Assembly: GCA_030068075.1 (NCBI GenBank)
Contig: CM057837.1
Span: forward strand, 22,227,691 to 22,291,690
Origin: Paguma larvata
Lineage: Eukaryota > Chordata > Mammalia > Carnivora > Viverridae
Reading direction: 5' to 3'
Length of the DNA stretch: 64,000 nt
This document shows, piece after piece, positions 11,633 to 23,385 of the stretch. The notes below the pieces were generated by a model that searched no databases, was not told the DNA's origin, and saw only the letters and a program-made list of their open reading frames with translations. The position numbers were made by a program, and so were the translations under genes. Within the stretch, counting starts at the first letter, position 1, and each line of letters opens with the position of its first letter.

Positions 11633-11823
11633 GACCCTTGGGTGAGAAGCAAGAGACCCTGATGACAAAGAGCCCCGCGTCCAACGCGCGGCGTCCCGAG
11701 GACCGGAGCCTGGGGCCCATGTGGCCGGTCACCCGGCGGATCCTGCAGGACTTCTACGGGCCCTTCAACGCCAGGCTGGCCCAGGTGCTGGCTGACGAGG
11801 CCTTCGCCTGGAAGGAGACCTGA
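11633..11823 (+). CDS. CHST15: CHST15 terminal coding exon with stop
   Basis: The exon completes the split Gly codon and encodes PLGEKQETLMTKSPASNARR, then PEDRSLGPMWPVTRRILQDF and a C terminus ending VLADEAFAWKET before TGA at 11821-11823. I recognise this as the C terminus of CHST15; human ends with a nearly identical AFAWKTT. The three exons together supply about 164 residues of a protein of about 561. The terminal FYGPFN...L motif is shared by Golgi sulfotransferases, where it packs the C-terminal helix. The reading frame is intact, so the gene is presumed functional. Confidence 0.95.
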
Positions 11824-12140
11824 GGGCCGGGCCCCCCTGCGGTTTCTGCCTGTCGCCATGATCGAAAATCTGTCTTTTGGGGGAGGGGGAGCTTTTACTC
11901 AACAGTGTGGAGAAAACCCCAAGATTCTTCTTCCCCTCCCTAGGCACGTGTTTAGTGTAACCATCTGTGGTGTGGAACACTCTGGCAGCTGGCCCTCCAC
12001 AGGCTCCTCCCTCCCAGGCCCCAGAAACTCCACCGGGGAACCGTTCCCTCTGGCAGCACAGTGGCCAGGAGGCGGGGGGCGCCAGGCAGGGTGCCAGGGG
12101 CCGGAGGGAAGCTGCCCGTGTGGGATCCGAGTGAGTGCAC

Positions 12141-12300
12141 CGGAGGCCACGCCGCCACGCTGGAGGTCACGCCACCACACTGGAGGTCACGCCATCACGC
12201 TGGAGGTCACGCCATCACGCTAGAGGTCATGTCACCACGCCGGAGGTCACGCCACTGCGCTAGAGGTCATGCCGTGGCGTTAGCGGTCACACCACGACAT
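12141..12300. repeat. 20-bp minisatellite, eight units, in CHST15 3' UTR
   Basis: Eight consecutive units of exactly 20 bp, consensus TGGAGGTCACGCCACCACGC. The left and right end units are the most diverged. Six units keep an intact AGGTCA (first at 12164-12169). There is no length slippage between units, so copies can be aligned without gaps. Confidence 0.93.
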
Positions 12301-14100
12301 CTGAGTTACACTTCCATTCAGTTCTGGAACAGCGTTCAGGGCAATTCATTCGGGCAGAGCGGCGAGAGAGACTTTCCTTTTTTCTCGTTGACTCCGAGGC
12401 ACGCCCTTTATTCTCTTCAGTTGTAAACCTTGTTAACGTCACTCGTGCGAAGAGCAGAGCCGAGGCCGCCTGGTAGCCCGTTCGTGTCGGACTCCTCCGT
12501 CCCGTCCCAGCGCTCCTGGCGTTTAACCCGAACACCGATGTTTCCGACAAACCGTTTCTGCGTTTCACCAGCCATCGCTCCTTCTCTGCCCCTTCTGGTG
12601 TTTTCTCAAGAGTTTGTTCAGTTTATAATCGGGTTACAAATTCCGTTTATAATTAGAAGGGGAATTTTTGCTCTTAACGCACACTGAGCAGTTTCAAGGA
12701 ATTGAACTCTCCACGGAAGACCTAAGGTGTCCCGAGCCCTCCTCGCGTACACGAGGTCAGACCTGGAGGCTGTGTGAGGTTCGAGTCGTGGCCACAGACG
12801 GGCTCCGTGGCTCTGCCCTCCCCCTGGAAGGAGCTCATTGCCCACAGTCTCCACCACGCGTGGCCAGAGGCCCTCACCGTTTCCACAAACTACCAGACAC
12901 TCGCGTCCCAACGTGGAAGCCGCGAGCTGCACACGGGTGTGCTGCGATTCCTGATGGGCCTCGCCGGGCCCGCTCGACAGCTTGGTCCACCGCGGATGGG
13001 CCGTCGGTCTTGGCCTTTCTCGGAGGTGATGGGGAGAGACCGAGGAGGACACAGGAGCCCCAGGGGGGGAACTCGGCGAAGCTTGGCCCCGGAGTGCTTT
13101 CGAGGGAAGCTTCTGGTGAACCAGAGCCCTCCCGTCAGGGTCCCCCTCCACCAGAGGCTGAACGAGCCAACGGCTCGGTGTCCGGCCGTCGCTCGCAGAC
13201 AGGAGGATTTGCTCAGCTCTGGCCCCGGAGCCGTCGCCTCTCTGCCATCCGAGGGGGTCGTCCAGTCCCACGGGGAGGCACACGCAGGGCCTCCCCCCCG
13301 CCACGGGCACGGCCGAGCTGTTTCTGCTCCCGAAGGCGCTGCGCGTCCTGAAGACCCACTTTCTGGGACCGCTCCTGCCTGCCTTCTCTGGGAGCAGTGG
13401 CCGGCCGGGGAGTGTGGCCTGAGCACACAGGGGAGGCCTCGCTTCAGCGTGCGTGTGTATTTATTCGCAGTACGGAGTGATGTGTGCGAGTGCGTAGGTC
13501 TGTTTGCTGAGAGGGTGCCCTTCCTGTCACGTGGCCGGCGAGGCGCCCCTGCCCTGGACGCGGCCCCCTCGTGGGTCCATTTCCCTGCCAATGAGTCACC
13601 TCGTCGTCTTCAGCACACGTTCTGCTCGTCCACTCCGGCCATAGTTACAACAACGGAGTTGTCCTACACACTCCTGTGCATGTGGGTGACATGCAGTGTA
13701 ATTCCGCTTCTTACAGAAGTGTCCCCGGAGGTATCAGTTCCAATATTATTTGGTTTATTACACAGATCTTTTTATATGCGCAGGCCCAGCCCTTCTGTGC
13801 CAATCCGTGCCGTCGGACAGTCTCTCTCACGGGGCCTTTCTCCAGAGGGCGTATCTGTTGCCTTTGCTTTTCTCACGTTTGGGCCCGCGTCCTGTTGGTG
13901 GCGCGGGTGCCACTCCAAGCGGCGGTCTGGGGCCTGTCATCCAAAACCAAAGTGTAACGGAGCACTTCTCGCGACCTCGTATTGAAGCTGCTCTGTGTCC
14001 CCAAAGCTGTATATCGGACCGCATTCAGTTGCACGCCCTCGGCAGCGGGAGGCATGTTAAGTGAGCCAGTTACACTGTACCTTTATTAATGTCGAGCATA

Positions 14101-14106
14101 ATTAAA
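14101..14106 (+). terminator. CHST15: Candidate CHST15 poly(A) signal ATTAAA
   Basis: ATTAAA, the second commonest mammalian poly(A) hexamer, lies in a short AT-rich pocket and is followed within about 80 bp by a TG-rich stretch (GTGTCTGCTGCG). It is about 2.28 kb after the stop. No closer canonical AATAAA was seen after the stop. Confidence 0.5.
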
Positions 14107-14125
14107 CGTGGGCCCCCGTGACCGG

Positions 14126-15329
14126 TCCCTGGGAACGCGTGCTGTTCCTCACCCTCGTAAGCACTCATGCTGGGTTCTCCGCGGTGTCTGCTGCGCACAG
14201 AGGAATCTCGGAACTAGTTCAGGGTCTGAGCTGCGTGCTCTCTGTGCACACTGTGTGAGGGGGCTTGCAGCGTATGGTGACGGGAGAGAGACCGTCGGAG
14301 GAGGAAGGGCTCCAACATTACCAGCGACTCCCCACGGCAGGCCTGCCGGGGGTGGGACTCAGGGTCCCAGGGCCGGCCCTGCCCGCAGACAAGCCTAACG
14401 TGGTCGTCAGACATTTATTTGGATTTGAAGGTGGGGTGGCCACAGGCCCTTGGTACTCCCATAGACTGTTGTTATGGGTGGTTCCTTCGTTCCTGGGTCC
14501 GGGCCTGGCCCCGAGGGCAGTGATTTTGAGACCTCCGGTGTCACTGGGTGTGTGTCACTGTCACTAGACATGCAGGGTCCCTTGACTGCGCTGGGACAGG
14601 CAGGCCTGTGGGAGGAGATGAGGTTGTCTCAAGTTTGGGGTTCTGGAGGCCTGGGGTCAGCATGGACCATGGTCTGGTCCCCCAGTTCTGAAAAGACCAC
14701 CCTGGGAGGGTCTCTCTCCCAGCACCGCCCCCTGTAGTGGTGCATTGTGGGAAGGGGGCCGATGAGTCCAGACCTGGAAAGAGGCAGGGCCCATCTCTGG
14801 ACGAGGGAGCCAGGCACAGTGCTCCTCAGCAGGGAAAATCCCGCCCGTGAGGAGGAAGGGGGCAGGTGGGACACGAGGGGCAGGGTGGATCGGTTCCCTG
14901 TCGTGGAGGCCGTCCCGGAACCCTCTCCGCTCTGTTCCCTGCCTGTACTTGGGAACCGGCTCGGCAGAGAACCTGCGGACACACCGTCTCTTTCTTGGTG
15001 TAAACCTCCCATCGGATGCCCTCTTCCCAAATGCCCCTGTTTGGCAACAGCAGCGAAGGCGGCGCTCGGGAGGGACTTCCCGTCTCAGCTGGCCGAACTT
15101 CGGGTCTCAGCTGGCGGGAGGGAAGGAGGCCCTGGGTGTGGGCGGGTGATTGGAGATCTCACTCTAGGGGTGGCCACGCTGCTCGCGGGCGAGGCAGAGC
15201 CTGTAGAGACCTGTGGGACAGATCATCTTCCCAGAACACCCCCCCCCCCCGCCACCCCGGGGCAAGGCTCTGGCTGGGCAGCCGGGAGGGGGCAGGCCCA
15301 TGGGGGGAACCCTGGGGGAGGCTGCATTC
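14126..15329. other. Intergenic, nothing recognised
   Basis: GC-rich single-copy-looking sequence just downstream of CHST15. Open frames occur on both strands but none shows a domain, splice context or family I recognise. Confidence 0.6.
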
Positions 15330-15815
15330 ATGTCCCCCAGCTGCCACGGAGCAAATTAGGCCAAACTTAGCGCCTTAAAACAGCACATTTATTACCCGGC
15401 AGCTCTGGAGGTCAGAAATCCAAAATCAGCCCCGTGGGGCTACGGCCAAGGTGTGGGCTCTGCTCCTTCTGGAGATTCCAGAAGCGCTGGGGGAGAGCCT
15501 CCCTGCTGGCCCTCTCCAGCTTCCGGAGCCGGCCTGCTTCCTTAGCTCGTGGCCCCTGCCCCCATCCTCAGGGCGGCACCGTCAGATCTCTGACTCGGCC
15601 TCCGTGGTCCTGGCCCCCTCCTCTGTCACGCTCCTGCCCCTCAGAAAGACTCTGGTGATTACTCTGGCCCCCCGCCCCCCCGGATAATGCAGGGTCTTCT
15701 CCCCATCTCAGAATCATGTCTGCAAAGGCCGTTTTGCCATGTAAGGTGACGTTTTTATAGGCTCCAGGGACGAGGATACGGACATCTTCAGGGGTCATTA
15801 TTCAGCTGCCCGTGG
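15330..15815 (+). repeat. Old interspersed repeat (family not named)
   Basis: TTAAAACAGCACATTTATTA, CTGGAGGTCAGAAATCCAAA, a GGCTCTGCTCCTTCTGGAG block and a CTCGTGGCCCCTGCCCCCAT block follow the order of a well-known old mammalian repeat. Another part of the same consensus is seen at 290-510. It is probably the 3' part of an old LINE or LTR family; I cannot name it securely. Confidence 0.55.
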
Positions 15816-16782
15816 GAGGGTGGTCCAGCGAGGCAGTCAGGCAGTCAGGGGAGTGGGTGCCCCTAGCCTGTCCCTTGCAGCTGCGCCCTGTGGGGCCCAA
15901 GCAGGTCAGCTCAGTCTCTGCCTGGCAGAGGACCAAACCTCCCAGCGCGTCCGTCCTGAGATGGTGTGTCTTCCTGTCCAGCAGGACACTGTGTCGGGGA
16001 TGAGCGGGACAGGGTGAGGCCAGGCAGGGCCAAAGACCGACCTTTCTCCCAAAGTCAAATTGCAAGGCATTCTTTTGTGTATTTCTTCAAGTGAGCCCTA
16101 CCCCAGGTAGGGGCGTCCCTACCCCAGGTAGGACTGCCTCTCCGTCTCGGGGTAAAAGTGACTTCTGAGAGCCTTACATGTTTTGTTTTTTTCTTTAAGG
16201 TTACTTTCTCGGTTCCCTAGGAGACCCACATCAGCTGCATGGGCAGTTTCGAGTTTCTGAGGTTCAGCTGTTTCCTAGTTAGTCATGCTTCAAGGGGGGC
16301 TGCTTCTGAAAGTTACAAAAATAGTTTGCGTGGTTTCTGGTCCCTGAGAGAGCCTCCGGGGGCCAGTGACTTCCGTGGCCTCAAGCTCCAGGGCTGGCAT
16401 GGGAAGGCTGACTTCCAGCCTCGCTTTCATCGGCCATGCCTCAAGGCCCCAACCTGGCCCCAAGTCCTCACCCTCTACTCTGTCCCTGCTCTTGAAGCCC
16501 CGCCCCAGCAGTCTCACCCTGTCCCCAGCCTTCCAGCCCTGGCCATCCCCCTACCCCCACCTTCCATCCCCTCCTTTGCAGCCCTGCTCCAGCGCAGGTC
16601 TTGGGCAGAAGGGTGGAGAACTGTAGACAGCCCTGGGTTCCTTGGGGCTGTGCGGATTGCTCCCCCAGAGCCCGCACCGGCCAGGGCTGAACACCGAGGT
16701 GGAAACGGTGGCGCCCTGGGCAGCGCTGCCCTGCCAGGGACACCAGTTTGCCCTCCTGGGGGTGGCTGAGGCACAGGAGACC
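15816..16782. other. Intergenic; short palindromic duplication only
   Basis: Mostly unrecognised sequence. At 16096-16133 a 21-bp unit (CCCTACCCCAGGTAGGGGCGT) is duplicated; each copy contains the inverted arms CCTACC and GGTAGG. Nothing else is supported. Confidence 0.6.
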
Positions 16783-17178
16783 GGACTCAGGCCCGCCCCC
16801 ACAGATTCAGGCCCACCCCCAGAAATTCAGGCCCGCCCCCACGAACTCAGACACATCCCCGCGGGTTCGGGCCCGCCCCCACGGACTCAGGCCCGCCCCC
16901 ACGGACTCAGGCCCGCCCCCAGGGATTCAGGCCCGCCCCCACGGACTCAGGCCCGCCCCCAGGGATTCAGGCCCGCCCCCACGGACTCAGGCCCGCCCCC
17001 AGGGATTCAGGCTCGCCCCCTACGGACTCAGGCCCGCCCCCACGGATTCGGGCCTGGCCCACGGATTCGGGCCCGCCCCTACGAACTCAGACCCACCCCC
17101 ACGAATTCAGGCCCGGCCCACGGATTCAGGCCCGCCCCCACGAACTCAGACCCACCCCCACGGATTCAGGCCAGCCCG
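16783..17178. repeat. GC-rich 20-bp minisatellite (about 20 units)
   Basis: Units of about 20 bp, consensus GGACTCAGGCCCGCCCCCAC, with GGATTCAGG and GAACTCAGA variants and a few 1-2 bp indels. Nearly every unit carries GCCCGCCCCC, which read on the minus strand is a GGGGGCGGGC GC box. Open frames on both strands through here (Pro/Arg/Ala-rich peptides) result from the repeat. Confidence 0.95.
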
Positions 17179-19593
17179 CAGGCCCTGCACTGTAGCCCTC
17201 AGGGCTAAACAAGGAGCCAGACTGGTCCACTCCAGGCTGGGCAGCATTTGCTGGCCGCCCTGTGGGTGGGGCGTGGAGGAGAATACGAAGGGGGCCCCCT
17301 GTCCCACCGTGAGGACCCCTTACTTGTGGCACAGCTTGGGGATAGCAGGGAGGCCGCCGGACATGAGGCTTTCTGGCATGCACCCATGCTCTGCCTGCTC
17401 CCGAAGGCCCCTTGAAGGTAGGATCTAGAAGCAGGTAGGTCTGTTCAAGGCCTAATCCTGGGCGCCCTGAGTCCCATGGCTTTCCTGAGCCACGCTGTGA
17501 GATTACACGGGGCATCCAGTGCAGCAGAGAAAGGCCGGGTCCAGGAAGTTGAGGTGGGAAAGTGTCCAGCTTCCCCCCAGGTCTCGAGCCATTTTTCACC
17601 GTTCTTCCACCAGAGGGATGATCTGACTTGCATCCACCAAACTGCCCCACCAAGGGGGACAGGAGGGACGGGGGGCAAGCCCTGGGACTGGAGCCAGGTG
17701 CGCTGGGTTCAAGGCTCCGGTTCCCCAGTGCAGATGCACCCACCCCGTCACCTTGGGGACACCACTGGCCCTCCCCACATCCACAGGCCTGTGAGCCTCA
17801 TGAGTGGGTGTCAGAGTTAAGACAGTGGTCTACACAAGTACAGACAGGATCAGAGAGGCTGCACACCTGCCTGGGGTCACACAGCCCTGATCCCCGGAAC
17901 CAGGAGAATGGCAACTCAGATTTTTTTCCTTGTTAACTTCAAAGTCCATGCCTTTAACTGTGATGTTACGGTGTCTACCCGCTACCTCCGCCTCCCACAG
18001 GGATCCCCAACCCCCGAACTCCTTTCCTCCCCCCTTCAACCCCCATCTTGAAGACCCTCAGGGATGGGGCAGTGGTTTCTGGGCCAGAAGTTTCTGCAGA
18101 CCTACCGTCAAGGGCTCTGCGTGGTGAGTGGAGCTTCTAGGGAAAACACAAGGAAATAAACGTGACTTTGTTCTGCCCAGCGGGTCTGGCAGCAGAGTCA
18201 TCCAAGCCTCCACCTATAGGATGAGGCAGGCTTGGGCGCTGCCTGGAGGGGCCAGCGGAGTCCTCAGAAGCGGGCTGCCCACCCCTGGGCCCCGCCCCGC
18301 CGTCCCAAAGGCACCAAGGGACACACGTCAGCTAGAAAGTGTGCAAAGAGTCAAAATTTAATTTTTTAGCAAATATTTTCGGAACATCTACTTGCACAAG
18401 GCCCTGGGCCAGACATCGGGGTGGGGTGGGGTGGGGGCTGCAAAGTGGCTCATTCCTGATTCCTTCCCTGGCTTCTTTCCCCACGTATTTACAGAGTGCT
18501 CCCTGGAGGCCTGGCGCTGGAGATAGGTGTCCAGGACAGCAGGTCCCAGGATGGCAGGTCTGGTCCCTGCCCGCCTGGCCCTGGGATCTAGGGCAGCAGA
18601 CAGACCCAGACTGGAGCGTCACCCCAGCAAGGCAGAACCGCAACAGCCATGGGCGCCCCCGAGGAGAGGGACGGGGCAGTGACCTCTTCTGCTGTGACCT
18701 CCACCCTTCCCCAGGCCGCTGCATTTCCTGTGTGACCTCCCCATCGGTGTCTGAGACCGAGATGGAGCTAGTGACCCAGCTTCCCCCAAATGGCTTGGGC
18801 GCCCACGCCAGCATGCCTCAGACCCAACCGGGGGCCCCTGCAGCCGCCACGCTCCAAGCCTCAGGGAAGGTGTTGGTGCGCCGGCCCTCACGGCCCTCAT
18901 CCCGCCGGGGAATGCCTCCTTCCCCTCCTGGCCCTTGCTTGAGAGGAGCAAAGGTTTCCACAAAGGGGCCGATAATAAATACGTTAGGCATCGTGGGCCC
19001 GAGAAGTAAAATGGAAGACGTTGTGCAGGTTCCCGTTTAACAGGAGAGAAAACAAATTTCCATAAATATTTACTGACGGGATTTTACGTATCACAAGTCA
19101 GTACAATCTTCTGCTGATACAGGTCTGCTGATGGGAAGGCGGAATTCTTTTGGGGCGTGACTCACATTTCACTCCTTGCGATTGGAGTCGGTGTACCCTT
19201 GCAACTCCCCCGGGGAAGTCCGTCCGTAAAGACACTGTAGCTGTCTCCGGGCCCCCACGCCCCTGCTTCTGAGATGCTCTCGCTGGGCGCTAGACCCCGG
19301 CCTCCAGAGCAGTTCCCTCCTCTTCTGTCTGACCTCGAAATGTTGGGGTGCCCCACGCTCGGGCCTCAGGCCTCTTAGCTGGCCGTCCCTCCTGTGACTG
19401 CGTTACCCGGTCCATGGCCTCAACCGCCGCCTCTATGCTGATGGCTCCCAGGCCTAGGCCCTGAGCTGGGGGACGGGTGCGTGTCCAGGTGGTCATCACG
19501 TCTCCACACTAACTGAGCGCCCCAGAGCCCGCCGGGGTCGAAGCCCGCCGCACCCTGCCCCGCTGGGATCTCCTCTGGGGGGATACCTCCCCC
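17179..19593. other. Intergenic, with MIR remnants at 17,690-17,900
   Basis: GGACTGGAGCCAGGTGCGCT and GGGTTCAAGGCTCCGGTTCC near 17,690, then AGAGAGGCTGCACACCTGCC and GGGGTCACACAGCCC near 17,850-17,885, look like two MIR fragments in opposite orientations. Between 18,480 and 18,590 a stretch resembles an old CR1/L3-type repeat, with low certainty. The rest is unrecognised. Confidence 0.45.
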
Positions 19594-19825
19594 GCTGGCC
19601 CCTCCCCTGCTGGGCCCCTCCTCCGCTAGGACCCCCTCCATGGGCCCTACCCTGCTGGCCCCTCCCCTTCCAGCCCCTCCTCCGCTAGAACGCCCCCCCC
19701 AATGGCCCTTCCCTGCTGGCCCCTCCCCTTCCGGCCCCTCCTCCGCTAGAACCCCCCCATGGTCCCTTCCCTGCTGGCCCCTCCCCTGCTGGGCCCTCCC
19801 CCTCTGGGCCCCTCCCCCGCTAGCC
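19594..19825. repeat. C-rich minisatellite, about four 60-bp units
   Basis: The phrase GCTGGCCCCTCCCC starts at about 19594, 19654, 19715 and 19773, giving a period near 60 bp. Each unit also contains CTCCTCCGCTAG and a CCATGGNCCC-like segment. The + strand is strongly pyrimidine-rich. The long minus-strand open frame through it is Gly/Arg-rich and repeat-driven. Confidence 0.85.
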
Positions 19826-20639
19826 CCCACCTCAGTCACAGTGGCCAGCCAGTGTAGAACAAATCTTTTGAGCTCCCACCTGGCCACTGCTGCCCCTCCC
19901 TCCCACCAAGCCTGGAGCCCCCCTCCCCCGCCCTCTCGCTCTGTCTCTTTCGCCCAGAGGTGCTGTCTGCCCCTTGGCTGCCTCCTGCGGGTCCTCTCTT
20001 GGAGGCCTGTCCTTGGACCAGCTTGAGGAAACAGCCACTCCCTATGCCTTCCCAAGTCACTCTCTCCTCTCCTCTCCCCCACCTCTAGAACCCGCCATTC
20101 TGCTGCCACCTCTGCCCCTGCTCCCGACGGTTCCTTGCCAACAGCCCCATATTAATCATGGTTTTAATTTCTGCAGTTTATGATGCTTTGACTTCTCGGC
20201 CCACTGGTTGATGGCAAACAACCCCCTTGTGAGTGAGCCTTTTGCCTGCAAACCAGCCACTCCAAGTCCCTGCACCAGGCCACCTCCTCCATGGGTCACC
20301 CCAGGGCCAGGTACGGACAACCAGGGCAGCCCCTGGCCTGAGCCCAGCCGAGTCACTCTAGCCAGCCAGTCCTAACCCTGCTTGCCTGACTCCCCTCTTG
20401 GCTCATTTCTTCCCTGGAAACCTCAGAGCTGCCGGCCCTGGTTCTCCCCCAGGTGGCCCGGGGTGGCCTGGGGTGCCCCCTCCTCTTGGAACTGTTAAAC
20501 TGTCTTTTCAAAGGCAGTTTTCTCCTGGCCTGTGGGCCTCACCATGCCTAAATAACAAAACCTACATTAAAAGCATCCCGCCTCCAATGGTGGGAGCCCC
20601 GCCAAGCCCCTCCCTGGACCCCCCCACAGCAGCCAAGGT

Positions 20640-20880
20640 GACCTTTTAAAACATCCCTCAAACCCTGTCATCCTTTTTCTTGACACCCTCCGCGACCTCC
20701 CAGTAGGATAAAATCCAAAGCCTTGCCGGCACCCTCTGGGCCCTCCGTGGCCAGTCCTGCTGACTGACCCCTGAGACCTCAGCCACGCCCACTCGCCTGG
20801 CACCCCCTCAGGTCCGGCCACCCTTCCGGGGCCGGCGCCTTCGCCTCCAGGAGACCTGGGGAGAGGATGGGCTGGCGGGG
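20640..20880 (+). repeat. L2-like old LINE fragment
   Basis: CCTCCCAGTAGGATAAAATCC, AAAGCCTTGCCGGCACCC and GGCCCTCCGTGGCCAGTCC match the remembered L2-region order (gataaagtccaaactcctta, ggccctccacgatctggccc). Boundaries are approximate. Confidence 0.45.
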
Positions 20881-21874
20881 TGCGGCCCACATTCTGGCAG
20901 GCTCTGTAAGTCTGGAGTTAACTGGGCAAGCCGGGCGAGCGGGCAACCCTCATGAGCCGTATATACGCACGTGTGAATGTTTCGTGTTTACTTAAAACAC
21001 TTAAGTACATTAATTTGTCCATCTTTTGGTAAAAGGGCCAAAGCCTTTCCTCCACACCCGAGTGTACAGAGAGGAATTCAGGGCCACGTCTTGCAGAAGC
21101 CGCGTCGTGATGGATCGGGGCTGGTTTCCGGTCTGGGTTCTCTAAAGGGGCACGGGGACCCGACAGCACCTGCCGAGCGATCCGAAGGCCGAGCCTTCCC
21201 CATTTATGTGGTTCTTTCCGAACGATCTCCCTCATCCCTGCTAGGGCTTCCCCCAGAGCTTCCGGGCTGGGTTTCCGAGAACGGCTCCTGTTCTGTACTC
21301 CCGAGTCGTGAGTCCGCGGCCACGGTTCTCCAGAGGCCCGGGTGCTGGGGACCCTGACAATCCTTTCAGGAGATCCACCTGTCCAAACTGGTTTCGTGAT
21401 CCTACCAGGATGCCGTTCGCCTGCCCAGGTTCCCAGGTCCTCTCGGGTGTACAAGCGACAGTTCCCAGCGGCCCCGGCTGCCCTGACAGCTCGAGGGGTA
21501 CGTACGTGTGGTACACTCGCGTGCTTTACAAATCCCCGAGCTTCCGTTTCCAGTACAGTAAGTACTGATAGATGGAAGCCACGTAACCAGAATCTCTTCG
21601 GGATCTGCGATAATTCCTGAGTGTAAAGCAGTCTTAATCCGAAACGGTTTGAGAACTGCCGTTATATGGATTTAGATCATGGGTTAATATGGCCGGGCGC
21701 AGGCAGCGTAGGAGGGAGTCAGGAGCAAACCTGGCTGACTCATGGTCAACGAAATCTCCCGGGGGGCACTTTGCAGGACGGACAAGAGCGAGAGCACTGA
21801 ACACGTCCTGAGACCCGGACAGACATCTGTCAGGTGCCGAGGCCGGGTGAGAGGTGGTGACACTGGTCATCGTA

Positions 21875-22090
21875 GTGCCAGCTATTTGCCGCGTGCGTGC
21901 TGAGTGCTGGGCCCGGTGCTAAGTGAGCATCCCCTTGGACCCTCAGCTCCACCCCGGAAGGGAAGTCCTATCCTCATTCTGGTCCACCAGCATACGGATG
22001 GGGGAACGGAGGTGGAGGTCCGAGCGGGGCAGATAACAAGCCCCAGAGCCCCCAGCTACTAAGCAGCAGAGCCGGTCCCCCAAGTCAGGT
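21875..22090 (-). repeat. MIR SINE, minus strand
   Basis: TGCTGAGTGCTGGGCCCGGT, CCTATCCTCATTCTGGTC, ATACGGATGGGGGAACGGAG, AGATAACAAGCCCCAGAGCC and CTACTAAGCAGCAGAGCCGG follow the reverse-complement MIR order. Confidence 0.65.
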
Positions 22091-23304
22091 CGGCTGTCTC
22101 CGGAACCTGAGTCTTAACCTGCACATCTCAATTCTGAGTCCCTAAAGTGTGAGTTTCCAAAGAGGGGGGCGCCTGGGGTGACTCCGGGTGATCACACTGC
22201 CTTCCAGAGTCTGGGCTGGGAGACTGATGCGGGCACTGGGGGTTGTGGCATCTTCGAGGTCATTTCCTTGCAGAAACAGCTGAATTGATCTGGACAACAG
22301 CCCCCCTTGCCTGGACCCCACCCAATGCTCAGCCTTGCTGGGGGCGCTGAGGCAGAGACATGACCGTGGCCTCCTGCCCCTCCCTTCCTGCGTCCACCCG
22401 GACAGGATGAGGCTAAGCTGAGCATGCTGCGGGCCTCCGGAGGAGCCCCTGCCTCCCTGGGGGGTGGAGCAGGAGGGGCTGCCTGCCACACAGCCCCCCG
22501 CTTGGGTCCGAGGCTTTCTCAGAGCCCAGGAATCCTGGGCTGTCCCAGCAGCCAGTTCTGAGGTTAATCAGAGGCCCCCCTGTGGCCGGCAGCTCCTCCT
22601 GTCGCTGCGAGTTCGAGTCATGACTAAGGAATGGGGAGTGGCTGCCTTCCTCCTCGGGGCTGGCCTCCAGAGCTCGGAGGGGCGGCCAGACATCTCAAGT
22701 TAGGCTCCACGGTCGCCATGGAGACCATTTTGTTTACTCCTACCTCCAAATGAGATAATCTGGAGGACTGCCATTTTCTGTACTTTCAACATAATGGAAT
22801 TCAGGAAAATTCCGAACCCAAGCCAGCCCCCAAGTCTAAAGACAGAGACCGCAGCAGCCGGCATGGACATCAGGATGTGGGCAAACGTCTCTGTCCAACC
22901 TCTAATCCCCTCCTTCCCCAGAGAGCGTGTATCTCTCCGATGCTCATTTTCTGCCTCCCTGCCTTTGCCCAGGCTCTTACTCCCCCAGGAGCGCCCCCCT
23001 CCCCACTCTTCAACTGAAGTCAGCATCTTAACTCTGCCCCAAGGACAAGTCCAAGTGGGGCCTCCTCCTCCATGATGGCCTCCTGGCCGTCCTGCCTGGA
23101 TTCCACCCACCTTCCCACTTCTTGATCTGCACGAGAAGGTCCCCCCTCTTATTGGTCACTCTGCCGTCTAGCGTGGCACCCGTGGCTTTCTTGCCGACTC
23201 CGTGGTCATTGTGTTCCCGTCTCTCATCCCACAGTGCAGCCCGGGAAGCCCTGTCCCCAGAGGGGCCGGTGGGGGCCTGGAGAGAAAGACGAGCCGCAAG
23301 CCTT

Positions 23305-23385
23305 GGAGCTGGACAATATTGGACAAGTGACTCAACTTCTCTGAGCCTCAGTTTCCCTAGCTACTGACCAGGGTTGGGGCCTAGA
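23305..23385 (+). repeat. MIR fragment, + strand
   Basis: ATTGGACAAGTGACTCAACTT then CTCTGAGCCTCAGTTTCCCTA is the central MIR segment. Confidence 0.65.

Larger units (their letters stand above)
11824..14125 (+). other. CHST15: Probable CHST15 3' UTR
   Basis: Sequence after the stop codon runs about 2.3 kb to the first plausible poly(A) signal, ATTAAA at 14101. This agrees with the long 3' UTR known for the human transcript, as far as I remember it. The region includes an unusual eight-copy 20-bp tandem array (12141-12300) and a 403-codon chance open frame (12774-13985) that I do not accept as a gene. The end point is inferred, since no cleavage site can be read directly. Confidence 0.6.

Noticed and set aside
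12141..12300. Regular 20-bp repeats considered as a CRISPR array
   Set aside because: Units are contiguous with no unique spacers, and the context is a mammalian 3' UTR.
12774..13985. 403-codon + strand open frame downstream of CHST15
   Set aside because: It lies inside the probable 3' UTR, has no recognisable domain, signal or family, and the region is GC-rich enough to leave long frames by chance. A proteomic or synonymous-constraint test would be needed to revive it.
16783..17178. Pro/Arg/Ala-rich frames through the GC minisatellite
   Set aside because: Produced by the tandem repeat; no start context or family, and several frames are open at once.
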